Positions 15,586 to 25,710 of a stretch of 63,915 nt of DNA are shown here, piece after piece. Origin of the DNA: an uncultured Clostridia bacterium (GTDB lineage: Bacteria; Bacillota; Clostridia; Christensenellales; Borkfalkiaceae); the NCBI GenBank assembly GCA_947625865.1, contig CANQQD010000006.1, forward strand, positions 1-63,915, written 5' to 3'. A model generated the notes under the pieces. That model saw only the letters and a list, made by a program, of their open reading frames with translations, made no database searches and was not told the origin of the DNA. The translations under genes and the position numbers were made by a program. Every line of letters begins with the position of its first letter. The first letter of the stretch is position 1.

Positions 15586-16920
15586 ATGTTAAAGGGAATA
15601 TGCAGCAATAATTCAAGTTTTTATTTCATAGGCATAGGCGGAGTAAGCATGAGCGCGCTTGCCAAGTTGATGTTGAGCTATGGTAAAAAAGTTGCGGGAA
15701 GCGATATCTGCGAAAGCGTTTATGTGAACGAACTGAGAGAGCTCGGAGTCAGGATAAATACCGGAGAATATAAGGAGAGTATTTCCGGTTTCGACGTCAT
15801 AGTTTATACGGACGCAGTGTCCGAAAATAACGTTCAGCTTTGTGAAGCCCGAAGGCTGGGGAAAACGGTTATATCCCGCGGTCGCTTTCTCGCTGAGGTC
15901 AGTCAGAATTTCAACACCATGATAGCAGTATCCGGTTGTCACGGGAAAACCACCTGTACGTGTATGCTGGCACATATTTTTAAGGCTGCGGGTAAGGGTT
16001 TTTGCGCGCATATTGGGGGTAGGGATCTGTCCCTTACCAATTTTTATATTGACGGTAACGATTTTTTTATTACAGAAGCCTGCGAATACAAGAAAAATTT
16101 TTTATATCTTAAGCCGGATATCGCCGTCATTCTAAATACCAATGCCGATCATCTCGAATGTTATGGCAGCAAGGAAGACCTCTATAAAAGCTATTTGCGC
16201 TTTGCAGATTCGGCAGAGGTAAAAATCAGCCTGTCCGGAGATATAAAGACGGACGGCCTGACCTTCGGAGCGGATAAGAACGCTTCGTATTCAGCGAGAA
16301 GAATTTCCCAGGTCGGTGAAAAATATTCGTTTTATGTTTATGAAGGCGAAGCGGAACTTGGTAAAATTATTCTGAATGTTTACGGCAGGCATAATATTTT
16401 AAATGCTCTTGCCGCAATCGCCGCAGCGCGGAGCGCAGAAATACAATTCAATTCCATAAAGCTCGGATTGGCGCAATTTAAGGGGGTGGAGAGACGGTTC
16501 GAAAAGCTGGGCGAGTTTAATGGCGCGGAATTTATAGCAGATTACGCGCATCACCCGGATGAAATTCTTGCAGCTGTTCGCACGGTTAAAAATATAACCC
16601 GCGGGGATTTGTACGTTATATTCCAGCCGCATACATACTCGCGCACAAGGCTGCTCTTTAAGCGGTTTGTGCGGGCGCTATTTTCTGTGCAACGGCTTCT
16701 TGTTTATAAGACTTATGCCGCGAGAGAGTATTATGACGATGCCGGAAGCGCGCTTACGCTTTCCCAGCATTTAAAAAAATCCCGTTACGGCGACGACGAA
16801 CGGGATATTATGGATTTTATTTCACCTGCAACTGCCGGTGACACTGTTTTGTTCCTCGGCGCAGGCGATATTTATGATATAGCAAAGGATATAGTCAAAA
16901 GGCAACAGGCACGCCTTTGA
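15586..16920 (+). CDS. murC: UDP-N-acetylmuramate--L-alanine ligase
   Basis: A 444-residue cytoplasmic ligase that adds L-Ala to UDP-MurNAc. The N-terminus FYFIGIGGVSMSALAKLML is the MurC Rossmann motif. The ATP loop reads SGCHGKTTCT, with cysteines where most MurC have threonine, which is tolerable because G-x-x-G-K-T is kept. EACEYKKNFL, NTNADHLECYG, DYAHHPDEI and FQPHTYSRTR are all family motifs. murC has moved out of the dcw operon and has its own promoter. No ribosome binding site is evident before the ATG. Its last 26 bases overlap the end of the convergent DUF815 gene. Confidence 0.96.
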   Translation: MLKGICSNNSSFYFIGIGGVSMSALAKLMLSYGKKVAGSDICESVYVNELRELGVRINTGEYKESISGFDVIVYTDAVSENNVQLCEARRLGKTVISRGRFLAEVSQNFNTMIAVSGCHGKTTCTCMLAHIFKAAGKGFCAHIGGRDLSLTNFYIDGNDFFITEACEYKKNFLYLKPDIAVILNTNADHLECYGSKEDLYKSYLRFADSAEVKISLSGDIKTDGLTFGADKNASYSARRISQVGEKYSFYVYEGEAELGKIILNVYGRHNILNALAAIAAARSAEIQFNSIKLGLAQFKGVERRFEKLGEFNGAEFIADYAHHPDEILAAVRTVKNITRGDLYVIFQPHTYSRTRLLFKRFVRALFSVQRLLVYKTYAAREYYDDAGSALTLSQHLKKSRYGDDERDIMDFISPATAGDTVLFLGAGDIYDIAKDIVKRQQARL

Positions 16921-18061
16921 GCTGAGCGGCATAGACGATGTCTATAAACTGTTTGGCTCTTCTCGGAGAACGGCCGCCTTTTATGAGCGCCCAACGCTCT
17001 GCAAGATCGCATAATTTATCCTCCACGAGCATCAATTGAAGATCCGCAGCAAGCTGTTTTACGATAGATAGATATTCCTGCTTATCCGTTGAAGAGAACA
17101 TTACCGTCAGCTCGAACCTGTCGGACAGCGAAAGCTCTTCCTGTATAGCTTCGTTTGCATGTACGGCATTCTCTCTGTCTGAAAAATTTTCTTTGACGAT
17201 GTGCCGTCTGTTCGAGGTCGCCACGACCATACTGTTTTTATAGACAGCTGAACTGCCCTCAAGGCAGACCTTAAGCGATGAAAATTTTTCATCAGAACCG
17301 TCGATCGACAGGTCGTCGATAAAAATTAAAAATTTGAGAGGGAATGACGCCGCAAGCCTGCGGATCTCTGGTATTTGCGCAATGTTTTTTCTGCCGACCT
17401 CTATGAGCCGCAATTTTCTATCAGAATATTTTTTTACCATGGCGCGGACGGTCGACGATTTCCCGGTGCCCATATCCCCGTAGAGCAGCATGTCGGAGTA
17501 GGGCAGACCCAAAAGAAAGCTTTCAATATTGTCAGATATAAGCTTTTTTTCTTCCGTGTAATTTTTCAGCGCGTTTACGGAAATATCGTCGAACATTCCG
17601 GACGGTAACAGCTTGCCGTTTTCATAGACGAAGGCATAATGCTTTAAAAATCTGCCGTAGCCATTATTGGCATAGGTCTGAGCCCACCTGTTCGCGGTGA
17701 TCTCCGTTTGGGTAAATATTGCCGTTTCATCTGTATTACACGTAAAGAGTCCGCGTGTACAAAGCTTTTTCAAAGCCGCCGCAGTTGTAGCTATATCTTT
17801 TAAATATGCGGCTGTTATCTGGGGCGCAGGGGGAGCGCCGCCCGCCGCCTGACATTTTGCCCAGATATTTTCATCGTAATAAATCAGATTTTCTGCATAT
17901 TTTGCAAAATCAAGCCCGGCTTCGGGCTGTTTTTCATATAAGGCGGCAACAAATTTATAAAAGCTTTCATCGTCGCCGCCGAGACTTTCGGAAAATGCGG
18001 CAAAAACGCCGTCGCTCAATAAATTTCTTAAAACAGTAAGCTTTTTCAAATCGTTTTCCAT
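16895..18061 (-). CDS. DUF815 family AAA+ ATPase
   Basis: A 388-residue protein. Residues 1-150 are a helical, poorly conserved N-terminal region, and from about 155 on it is an AAA+ ATPase. Walker A is YGDMGTGKSST (194-204) and Walker B is FLIFIDDLS (244-252), followed by the sensor motif VVATSNRRHI. These fit the DUF815 family, predicted ATPases of unknown role that are usually single genes. It ends convergently on murC, with a 26-base overlap of coding sequence, and has its own promoter. No partner gene suggests a function. Confidence 0.85.
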   Translation of the reverse strand: MENDLKKLTVLRNLLSDGVFAAFSESLGGDDESFYKFVAALYEKQPEAGLDFAKYAENLIYYDENIWAKCQAAGGAPPAPQITAAYLKDIATTAAALKKLCTRGLFTCNTDETAIFTQTEITANRWAQTYANNGYGRFLKHYAFVYENGKLLPSGMFDDISVNALKNYTEEKKLISDNIESFLLGLPYSDMLLYGDMGTGKSSTVRAMVKKYSDRKLRLIEVGRKNIAQIPEIRRLAASFPLKFLIFIDDLSIDGSDEKFSSLKVCLEGSSAVYKNSMVVATSNRRHIVKENFSDRENAVHANEAIQEELSLSDRFELTVMFSSTDKQEYLSIVKQLAADLQLMLVEDKLCDLAERWALIKGGRSPRRAKQFIDIVYAAQLKGVPVAF

Positions 18062-18088
18062 GTTTACGCCAGTGAATATTTTTTGAAT

Positions 18089-18117
18089 ATTATATACTCA
18101 TTTGAGTGTTTATGCAA
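18089..18117 (-). promoter_or_regulatory. DUF815 gene promoter with palindromic spacer
   Basis: On the minus strand, TTGCAT (18112-18117), a 17-base spacer and TATAAT (18089-18094). The spacer holds a perfect 12-base palindrome, ACTCATTTGAGT (18097-18108), which could be an operator. Confidence 0.6.
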
Positions 18118-18154
18118 TTTTTTTACATAATTTTTTGAAAAAAATTAATATTGC

Positions 18155-18183
18155 TTGACTAAGGATATTTAAAATAATATAAT
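18155..18183 (+). promoter_or_regulatory. ilvC promoter
   Basis: TTGACT (18155-18160), a 17-base spacer and a perfect TATAAT (18178-18183), about 30 bases before the ilvC start. There is no room for a T-box or leader-peptide attenuator. Confidence 0.85.
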
Positions 18184-18198
18184 TTTAGCGAAAATTGA

Positions 18199-19245
<1,047 letters not shown>

Positions 19246-19260
19246 CCGCAGACAAATCGG

Positions 19261-19292
19261 GACCGGGGCGACATAGCGCGCGTCGGTCTTTT
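19261..19292 (+). terminator. ilvC terminator
   Basis: GACCGG pairs with TCGGTC around an inner GC-rich stem with two bulged bases, then TTTTCTTTT. It starts 16 bases after the ilvC stop. Confidence 0.6.
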
Positions 19293-19352
19293 CTTTTGCC
19301 GACTTTTATATATAGTTATATATAAAAAATTATTAATTGGCGCCTCATTTTG

Positions 19353-19381
19353 TTGTTATTTTTTTCAACAAATGATATAAT
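19353..19381 (+). promoter_or_regulatory. ftsK operon promoter
   Basis: TTGTTA (19353-19358), a 17-base spacer and a perfect TATAAT (19376-19381), about 50 bases before the ftsK start. Confidence 0.7.
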
Positions 19382-19429
19382 TAAAAATGAAACTTAATAA
19401 TCATTTTAATTATTTTGCGGAGTTTGGAA

Positions 19430-22400
19430 GTGGCAGACGAAAACAGCAAAAAAGCAGGCAACAGGTCCTACATATTTACGAGAGAAACACTGGGAATGAC
19501 GTTAATGTTGTTCTCGGTTATAATGTTGTTTATTCTTTTTACGCGCACGTGGGCTCTCGGTACCGTCGGCGCAGAGATTTGCAGATTTATGTACGGCACG
19601 TTCGGATACGGGGCGTATCTTGTGCTTGCGCTTACGGAATATTTCGGAGTTTGGCTTGTAGCCGAAAAATCTGTTAAGCTCAAGCCGTCGTTAGCTCTTT
19701 CTATTGCCGCGTGTACGCTTGTGTTTTTCCTTTTGATTCACTCCGTGACCACGAGAAATATGCCGCTTGACAGCTATGGCGGGTATTTGTCACTCTGCTA
19801 TAACAATGCGGCGGCGGGCTGGTCCGGTTATACCTTCGGCGGCGCGGTTTCGGGTATTCTGGTATATCCCGTGGCTAAACTTACAACCTTTATAGGCGCG
19901 TACGTTATATTCTCTGCATTGCTATTGCTGTGTACTTATTTTATTGTGTTTACCGCTTCGAACGGAAAGTTGCTCGAACGTCTGCGCCGCAGGGATCAAG
20001 GCGACGAAAGCCCGGCAGAAGCACAGGCGGCGCAACCCGGGCGTGAAGTCCGTGAAGAGGGATATGCGCAAGCGGCGACAGCCGCGGCGGAGGATAATGG
20101 GAGCAACGCTCCGCAATATGCGCAGCCGCGGAATTATCACGCACAGCCAGAAGCATATGAAGCCCGGCCTCAGCCCGTACAGGAAAAGCAGGAGGACGAT
20201 AAATTTTCGCAACGCAATCTCGGAAGAAAAATTCTGTTTGAAAACGGAGAATTTGCCGCGGAAAGCTACAGAAGAAATTTAATATTCAGCGAGGACTCAT
20301 ATTTTAATCACCCCGTAAGAAACGAAGGAGATTATTTGAAGAGCTTTTCAAGCAACCCGGCGTCTTCGTCAAGCAGCGCGGCGGCAGGGCAAAGCTATAC
20401 CCAAAGCTATCAGCAGCAAGTTATAAACCAGCCTGTTCAGGCGACGCCTTCCAATTATGTTTACGGAGAGGCGCCTGCACAGAATTTCGGCGGAAACAGC
20501 GAAAATCTCTCCGAACAAAAGCCCGAATCCGCGGAGACAACTGCCTCGCATGCTTCCGAGAATTATGCCGAGCATATAGGAATGCGTGAGCCGGACGAAG
20601 CTACCGTATCCAAGCCGGAAGAACTGCCCAATGTGCAGCCGGAGAGAGAATTTACCGAGAGGTCACGAATCCCGGAGTCCGCACAGGATGAGCCGCGGTC
20701 AAGAATGGCTCCCGATGACGGAGGCGTTTCCGCTGTGCGCGGCGAATTGCCGCGCGAGGATAGCCGCCGCAGTGAATCCAAGCAGGGCTCAAGCGATAAT
20801 ATACTTTCCTCGTTGTTTGGCGGGGAGTCTATGCGCGGTGACCGCGGAAGAGGCGAGGAAAGAAGAGACGAACGCAGTAACCGGAATTTGTTTGACGACG
20901 ACGATGTGGATCTCGGCGAAGATGTTTTCGGAGTTTCACGCGGAAGGGACTCCGTAAGGGACGGAGATACACGCGGCGAAAAGGGAGAAGAGCGTTTTGA
21001 ACGCACGGACCGTTCCGGGCGAGGACTTCCGGCTGAGCCTCCGGTATCGCCTGCGCAACCTACCCAACAGGACAGAACTGTTGGTTTTGGCTTGCCTCCC
21101 GTGGATAGAAGGGCTCCCGAGCCTCCTCATGAGGAGCCTAAGCAGGAAAAGCCCAAGCATGTGTGGAAGAAATATAACCGTCCTCCCATAGAACTGCTTG
21201 ACGACTATCCCGAAAACAACAATGTAAATACTGCGGAAATCGAAGACAACAAGCGAATAATCGTGGATACGCTTGCAAACTTCAAGATAGAGAGTGAGAT
21301 ATCGAACGTCACCATAAGCCCCGCAATAACCCGTTACGACGTTATGATTGCCGATAAAACAAAGACAAAAACGGCTCTAAGCTACCGCGACGATATAGCT
21401 CTTGCATTGATGAAGAATAATGTGAACACATATCTCAACTATCTCAAGGGCGCCATATCCATAGAGGTGCCCAACAGCAAGCGTTCGGTCGTAGGATTAA
21501 AGTCGTTGCTTGTAAGTCCCCAGTTCATAAACTGCAAGCCCAATTCGCTTACATTTGGTTTGGGTAAAAATATCGACGGAGACGTGGTGTGTCCCGATAT
21601 AACCAAGATGCCGCACCTGCTGGTTGCCGGTACTACGGGAAGCGGTAAAAGTATCTGTTTGAGCACTCTGCTTATAAGTCTTTTATATAAATACGGTCCC
21701 GAAGAACTGCGCCTTATACTTGTGGACCCTAAGCAAGCCGAATTTATTCCGTACAATAAGCTGCCTCATTTAATGATAAACGAGATATTGTATGATGTCG
21801 ATAAGGTTATAAAAGCGCTCAACTGGGCGATAAAGGAAATGGAGCGCAGATATTCGCTGTTTAAGGAAATGACCGAGAACGGCGTAGTAACCAAGACGCT
21901 TGACGAATACAATGCGCATTTGCCCGAGGGTGAGGAAAAACTTCCCAAGATACTTATTGTACTGGATGAGTTTGCCGACCTTATGATGCAGGCAAAGAAG
22001 GATATCGAGGGCAGAATCATAAGGCTTGCGCAAAAGTCGCGCGCCTGCGGTATTCATTTGATACTCGCGACACAGCGTCCTTCTGTAGACTGCATCACGG
22101 GCTTGATCAAGTCCAACTTGCCTACGAGGATAGGCTTTAAGGTAAATTCATTCGCCGATTCAAGCACCATATTCGACGTCGGCGGCGCGGAAAAGCTTTT
22201 GGGCAAGGGCGACCTTTACTATCGCTCGGTAGATAACCCCGAGCTTGTGAGAATACAGGGGTGCTTTATTGATACGCCCGAGGTCCAGAAAGTCACCGAT
22301 TACGTCAGATCCCACAATGAAACATATTTCGATCAAGATGTAAGCGACTTTATCAACAAGGTTGAAGAGCCGGAGGTTTCCGCAACAATGAGCGAGGACG

Positions 22401-22651
22401 GCGGCGAAGAGAACGGTGACGCAAAAATAGACGATACATTTATAAAGGCGTTGAAGTTCTGCGTTACGTCAAACCAGGCCTCCGTATCAATGATACAGCG
22501 CAGATTCCCCGTCGGCTATATTAAGGCTTGCAAAATTATAGACTGGATGGAAAACATGAATTACATTACCCAGTCGGAGGGGTCTAAGCCGAGAAAGGTT
22601 TTGATGTCCAAAGAAGAATTTATAAACACCTACGGTGACGTGGATGATTGA
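19430..22651 (+). CDS. ftsK: DNA translocase FtsK/SpoIIIE
   Basis: A 1073-residue septal DNA pump that clears chromosomes from the closing septum. Four membrane helices occupy about residues 20-185. A long charged, Q/P/E/R-rich linker runs to about 590. The RecA-like motor follows, with Walker A GTTGSGKS (near 735), VDPKQAEF and Walker B LIVLDEFADLM (near 845). The C-terminal gamma winged helix (about 1005-1065) recognises orienting sequences. It is larger than SpoIIIE because of the linker. Start: GTG at 19430 with GGAG 7 bases before it, preferred over a TTG at 19415 with no site. Overlaps rimO by 8 bases. Confidence 0.96.
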   Translation: MADENSKKAGNRSYIFTRETLGMTLMLFSVIMLFILFTRTWALGTVGAEICRFMYGTFGYGAYLVLALTEYFGVWLVAEKSVKLKPSLALSIAACTLVFFLLIHSVTTRNMPLDSYGGYLSLCYNNAAAGWSGYTFGGAVSGILVYPVAKLTTFIGAYVIFSALLLLCTYFIVFTASNGKLLERLRRRDQGDESPAEAQAAQPGREVREEGYAQAATAAAEDNGSNAPQYAQPRNYHAQPEAYEARPQPVQEKQEDDKFSQRNLGRKILFENGEFAAESYRRNLIFSEDSYFNHPVRNEGDYLKSFSSNPASSSSSAAAGQSYTQSYQQQVINQPVQATPSNYVYGEAPAQNFGGNSENLSEQKPESAETTASHASENYAEHIGMREPDEATVSKPEELPNVQPEREFTERSRIPESAQDEPRSRMAPDDGGVSAVRGELPREDSRRSESKQGSSDNILSSLFGGESMRGDRGRGEERRDERSNRNLFDDDDVDLGEDVFGVSRGRDSVRDGDTRGEKGEERFERTDRSGRGLPAEPPVSPAQPTQQDRTVGFGLPPVDRRAPEPPHEEPKQEKPKHVWKKYNRPPIELLDDYPENNNVNTAEIEDNKRIIVDTLANFKIESEISNVTISPAITRYDVMIADKTKTKTALSYRDDIALALMKNNVNTYLNYLKGAISIEVPNSKRSVVGLKSLLVSPQFINCKPNSLTFGLGKNIDGDVVCPDITKMPHLLVAGTTGSGKSICLSTLLISLLYKYGPEELRLILVDPKQAEFIPYNKLPHLMINEILYDVDKVIKALNWAIKEMERRYSLFKEMTENGVVTKTLDEYNAHLPEGEEKLPKILIVLDEFADLMMQAKKDIEGRIIRLAQKSRACGIHLILATQRPSVDCITGLIKSNLPTRIGFKVNSFADSSTIFDVGGAEKLLGKGDLYYRSVDNPELVRIQGCFIDTPEVQKVTDYVRSHNETYFDQDVSDFINKVEEPEVSATMSEDGGEENGDAKIDDTFIKALKFCVTSNQASVSMIQRRFPVGYIKACKIIDWMENMNYITQSEGSKPRKVLMSKEEFINTYGDVDD

Positions 22652-23978
22652 TTTCACAAAGAAAAAGTTCGGAGTGATCTCACTCGGCTGCGATAAAAAC
22701 AGAGTTGATACCGAAAAGCTTTTGGCAATAATACGCGGCAACGGCTGTGAAATCACCGACGACATTTCCGCAGCACAGATAGTTATTGTAAACACATGCG
22801 CTTTTTTGAACGAGTCGCGAAAGGAAGCCATCGATACGGTTTTGGAGTGTGCGGCATACAAGAGTGAAAATCTTGAAAAGCTTGTTGTAACAGGTTGTCT
22901 GCCGCAAAAATATGCAAGTGAAATTTATCCCGAGCTTACAGAAGCTGACGTTTTGCTCGGCACCGAAGATTATAATTGTTTTTTTGCGGCGCTTGAAAAG
23001 TCATATCAAAATGGCAGAGTAAATTATGTGGGCGAGGGTTCGGGTGCTGTAGGGACCGGAAGAGTGCTTTCAACGCCCGTGCATTATGCTTATCTTAAGA
23101 TCGCCGAGGGCTGCAACAATCATTGCACTTATTGCCTTATACCCAAAATCAGAGGTGTATACAGAAGCGTTCCCGAGGAGAAATTGATCGAAGAGGCGGA
23201 AAATCTCGGAGATATTGCCGAGCTGATTATTGTCGCGCAGGATATAACCCGTTACGGCATAGATTTGTACGGTCAAAAAAAATTAGTGGAAATTTTGCAA
23301 AAGCTGACAAGTCTTGTCAATATTAACAGTGTAAGATTATTGTACTGCTATCCCGATATGCTTGACGACGACCTGATAGCCGAGATCCGCGACAATCCAA
23401 AGATAGTAAAATATCTCGATATCCCGCTCCAGCACAGCGAGGACAGGATATTGAAGCTCATGAACAGAAAGGGCGGCAGAGAGGAATATTTGGGGTTGAT
23501 ATCAAAGCTTCGGCGGGAGATTCCGGGGATATCTGTGCGTTCTACCTTTATTGCCGGTTTCCCCACCGAGACGGAAAAAGAGTTTGAGGGGCTTAAAGAT
23601 TTTTTAAATACGGCACAGCTCGATAATTGCGGTTTTTTTGCCTATTCCAGAGAGCCCGAAACGGCGGCATATAAGCTTAAGGGACAAATCAATTATTCGG
23701 TAAAAAAGGCAAGAGTAAAGGAACTCTATGCCGTCCAAAGGGAAATAAGCCATAAGAAATTAGATAAACTCAAGGGCGAAAAAATACGGGTGCTTTGCGA
23801 CGGGATAGACTACGACAGGGATTGCTTTGTCGGCAGGGCGTATTTTCAGGCTCCCGATATAGACGGAAAGGTTTACTTTAACGCGCCCCGCGCAGTGCAG
23901 GGCGGGTACATAGAAGTACTTATTGAAAGCACCGACGGATACGATCTTTACGGTCGCACTGAGGATTATGAACTATGA
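22644..23978 (+). CDS. rimO: Ribosomal protein S12 methylthiotransferase
   Basis: A 444-residue radical-SAM methylthiotransferase acting on the conserved aspartate of ribosomal protein S12. The N-terminal UPF0004 domain has Cys16, Cys52 and the VTGCLPQ cysteine for the auxiliary 4Fe-4S cluster. The radical SAM cluster motif is GCNNHCTYC (Cys157, 161, 164), and a TRAM domain ends the chain. ISLGCDKNRVDTE is typical of RimO, as opposed to the YGCQMN of MiaB, which is encoded separately at 48.3 kb. The ATG at 22644 overlaps the ftsK end, and the gene overlaps pgsA by 4 bases (ATGA). Confidence 0.95.
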   Translation: MIDFTKKKFGVISLGCDKNRVDTEKLLAIIRGNGCEITDDISAAQIVIVNTCAFLNESRKEAIDTVLECAAYKSENLEKLVVTGCLPQKYASEIYPELTEADVLLGTEDYNCFFAALEKSYQNGRVNYVGEGSGAVGTGRVLSTPVHYAYLKIAEGCNNHCTYCLIPKIRGVYRSVPEEKLIEEAENLGDIAELIIVAQDITRYGIDLYGQKKLVEILQKLTSLVNINSVRLLYCYPDMLDDDLIAEIRDNPKIVKYLDIPLQHSEDRILKLMNRKGGREEYLGLISKLRREIPGISVRSTFIAGFPTETEKEFEGLKDFLNTAQLDNCGFFAYSREPETAAYKLKGQINYSVKKARVKELYAVQREISHKKLDKLKGEKIRVLCDGIDYDRDCFVGRAYFQAPDIDGKVYFNAPRAVQGGYIEVLIESTDGYDLYGRTEDYEL

Positions 23979-24622
23979 ACGACGAAAACGAAAGCGGGTT
24001 TTATAAATTTGCCAAGGGCAAGGGAGTAATGAATCTGCCCAATAAGCTCACAATCAGCAGAATGGTGATGATTCCGGTGTTTATTGCATTTTTTTATGTG
24101 CAATTTACGGGCCACTATTTTGTTGCGCTGGCTGTGTTTGCGATTGCGAGCCTTACCGACCTGCTTGACGGTAAAATCGCAAGGAAATATAATCTTGTGA
24201 CCAATTTGGGGAAATTTCTCGACCCCATAGCAGATAAAGTGCTTGTTTTGTCTGCACTTGTGGTAATGCTCACTGTCCCTGAGTTTTTCACGTATGGGCT
24301 GGGCGGCTGGGCGATAATTGCTGCAGGCTGCGGGGTCGCCGTGATTCTTGCCCGTGAAATAATCGTCAGCGGGTTCCGTATGATAGCGGCGAGTTCGGGC
24401 ACGGTTATAGCCGCCGATATATTCGGGAAGTATAAAACCGTGACGCAGGATATATCAATCGTGATCCTTCTTGTTGGCGGGGGAGTTTGCGAACTTGTCG
24501 ACGGACTTCCCGGTCAGATCATAAATTATATCGGACTCGGCTTTTTTGCGGTTTCCGTAATACTGACTATAATTTCAGGCGTCAATTACCTTGTGAAGAA
24601 CAGAGAAATTTTAAAGAAATGA
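23975..24622 (+). CDS. pgsA: CDP-diacylglycerol--glycerol-3-phosphate 3-phosphatidyltransferase
   Basis: A 215-residue membrane enzyme making phosphatidylglycerol phosphate. The CDP-alcohol phosphatidyltransferase motif is complete: D62xxD65G66xxA69R70 followed by G79xxxD83xxxD87. Several hydrophobic helices surround it. The family N-terminus MNLPNKLTISR starts at residue 19 (ATG 24029), so the true start may be there; the given ATG overlaps the rimO stop. It overlaps the cinA-like gene by 4 bases. The order rimO-pgsA-cinA-recA is common in Firmicutes. Confidence 0.94.
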   Translation: MNDENESGFYKFAKGKGVMNLPNKLTISRMVMIPVFIAFFYVQFTGHYFVALAVFAIASLTDLLDGKIARKYNLVTNLGKFLDPIADKVLVLSALVVMLTVPEFFTYGLGGWAIIAAGCGVAVILAREIIVSGFRMIAASSGTVIAADIFGKYKTVTQDISIVILLVGGGVCELVDGLPGQIINYIGLGFFAVSVILTIISGVNYLVKNREILKK

Positions 24623-25695
24623 ACCAGAAGAATTGTCTGCTTATATTCAGAAATAAAAAGTTAAATGTTTTAGTGAAAGCCGAGACATGTATTTCTGTTT
24701 TTGCGGCTAACGGGATATATTTCGAAAGAGTGCTTTACTGCGCTTTTGACGATGTGGAAGAAATTACGCGCAGTCTGACGGAATGTATGAGCGCCTATGG
24801 CGAGGTTGTAATTTTAGCGCCCATGGTGATGCGAGATTCGATAATAGGCTTTTGCGAAAAGGCGAGCGGCGCGAAGTTTGATAATTTTGATATTTTATAT
24901 ACACCGCAGTCTGACGTGTTTATCCTTGCCGCCGACGGAGAAGGGCGCTTGAAAGAGAGCGATATTATTTCCATTATTACAAAAAAAACGGGCTGCAGGG
25001 CGGAGCGCGCCCATATAAGAACGGTAGGCGCTACGGTTGCGGAGATAAATGCCGTAATAGCCAAGGCAATGGACTTTTGTCCGTCGTGCGATTTTAACGT
25101 AAGCGAGCATTATTCCGATTGCAGGATCGAGATAATATATCCCGAAAATGTAATGAAATCGGACTTTGACAATATGTGGCGCACGATGATTTCGGGTTTG
25201 AATGACAATATATACGCTCTCGAGGATATTTCGCTTGCCGAGAGGCTCTTCCAGCTATTGAAACTTCGCAGAATGAAGATGTCTGTGGCAGAATCCTTTA
25301 CCGGCGGCGGGATAGCTAAAAGGCTCGTAGGCGTTCCCGGGGTCAGCGAAGTCTATTTTGAAGGGCTCAACACCTATTCAAACGAGGCTAAAATGAAGCG
25401 GCTCGGCGTTGATGAGCTGATTTTAAAGCAATACGGAGCCGTGTCCGAGCAAACGGCATACCAAATGGCGGAAGGGCTTTTAAAAACAGGGGATTGCGAC
25501 ATTGCCGTTTCCACGACCGGGATCGCCGGTCCCAAATCCGACAATACGTTGAAGCCGGTCGGGCTTTTATATATCGCCGTCGGGACAAGAGAATCCATAT
25601 CTGTTTTTAAATACGAGCTTAAAGGCGACAGGGAAAACATAACAGAAACTGCAATAAATCTTGCACTTTTTCATACATTCAAAAAGGTAAAATAA
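24619..25695 (+). CDS. CinA-like protein with divergent N-terminal half
   Basis: A 358-residue protein in the usual cinA slot between pgsA and recA. The C-terminal 160 residues are a clear CinA/PncC nicotinamide-nucleotide amidohydrolase domain: VAESFTGGGIAKRLVGVPGVSEVYFEG, NTYSNEAKMKRLGV and STTGIAGPKSDNTLKPVG. The middle part resembles the KH-like linker domain of CinA. The first 110 residues do not show the MoaB/MogA-type motifs of ordinary CinA (no GDEL or GGxGPTxDD), so that domain is replaced or decayed. The ATG overlaps the pgsA stop. PncC would recycle NMN to NaMN; the N-terminal role is unknown. Confidence 0.85.
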   Translation: MNQKNCLLIFRNKKLNVLVKAETCISVFAANGIYFERVLYCAFDDVEEITRSLTECMSAYGEVVILAPMVMRDSIIGFCEKASGAKFDNFDILYTPQSDVFILAADGEGRLKESDIISIITKKTGCRAERAHIRTVGATVAEINAVIAKAMDFCPSCDFNVSEHYSDCRIEIIYPENVMKSDFDNMWRTMISGLNDNIYALEDISLAERLFQLLKLRRMKMSVAESFTGGGIAKRLVGVPGVSEVYFEGLNTYSNEAKMKRLGVDELILKQYGAVSEQTAYQMAEGLLKTGDCDIAVSTTGIAGPKSDNTLKPVGLLYIAVGTRESISVFKYELKGDRENITETAINLALFHTFKKVK

Positions 25696-25710
25696 TTTAG
25701 GAGAAATATA

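Noticed and set aside
25600-25710. SOS (LexA) box before recA
   Set aside because: No CGAAC-N4-GTTCG-type or CTGT-N8-ACAG-type sequence is visible in the short gap or the end of the cinA-like gene.
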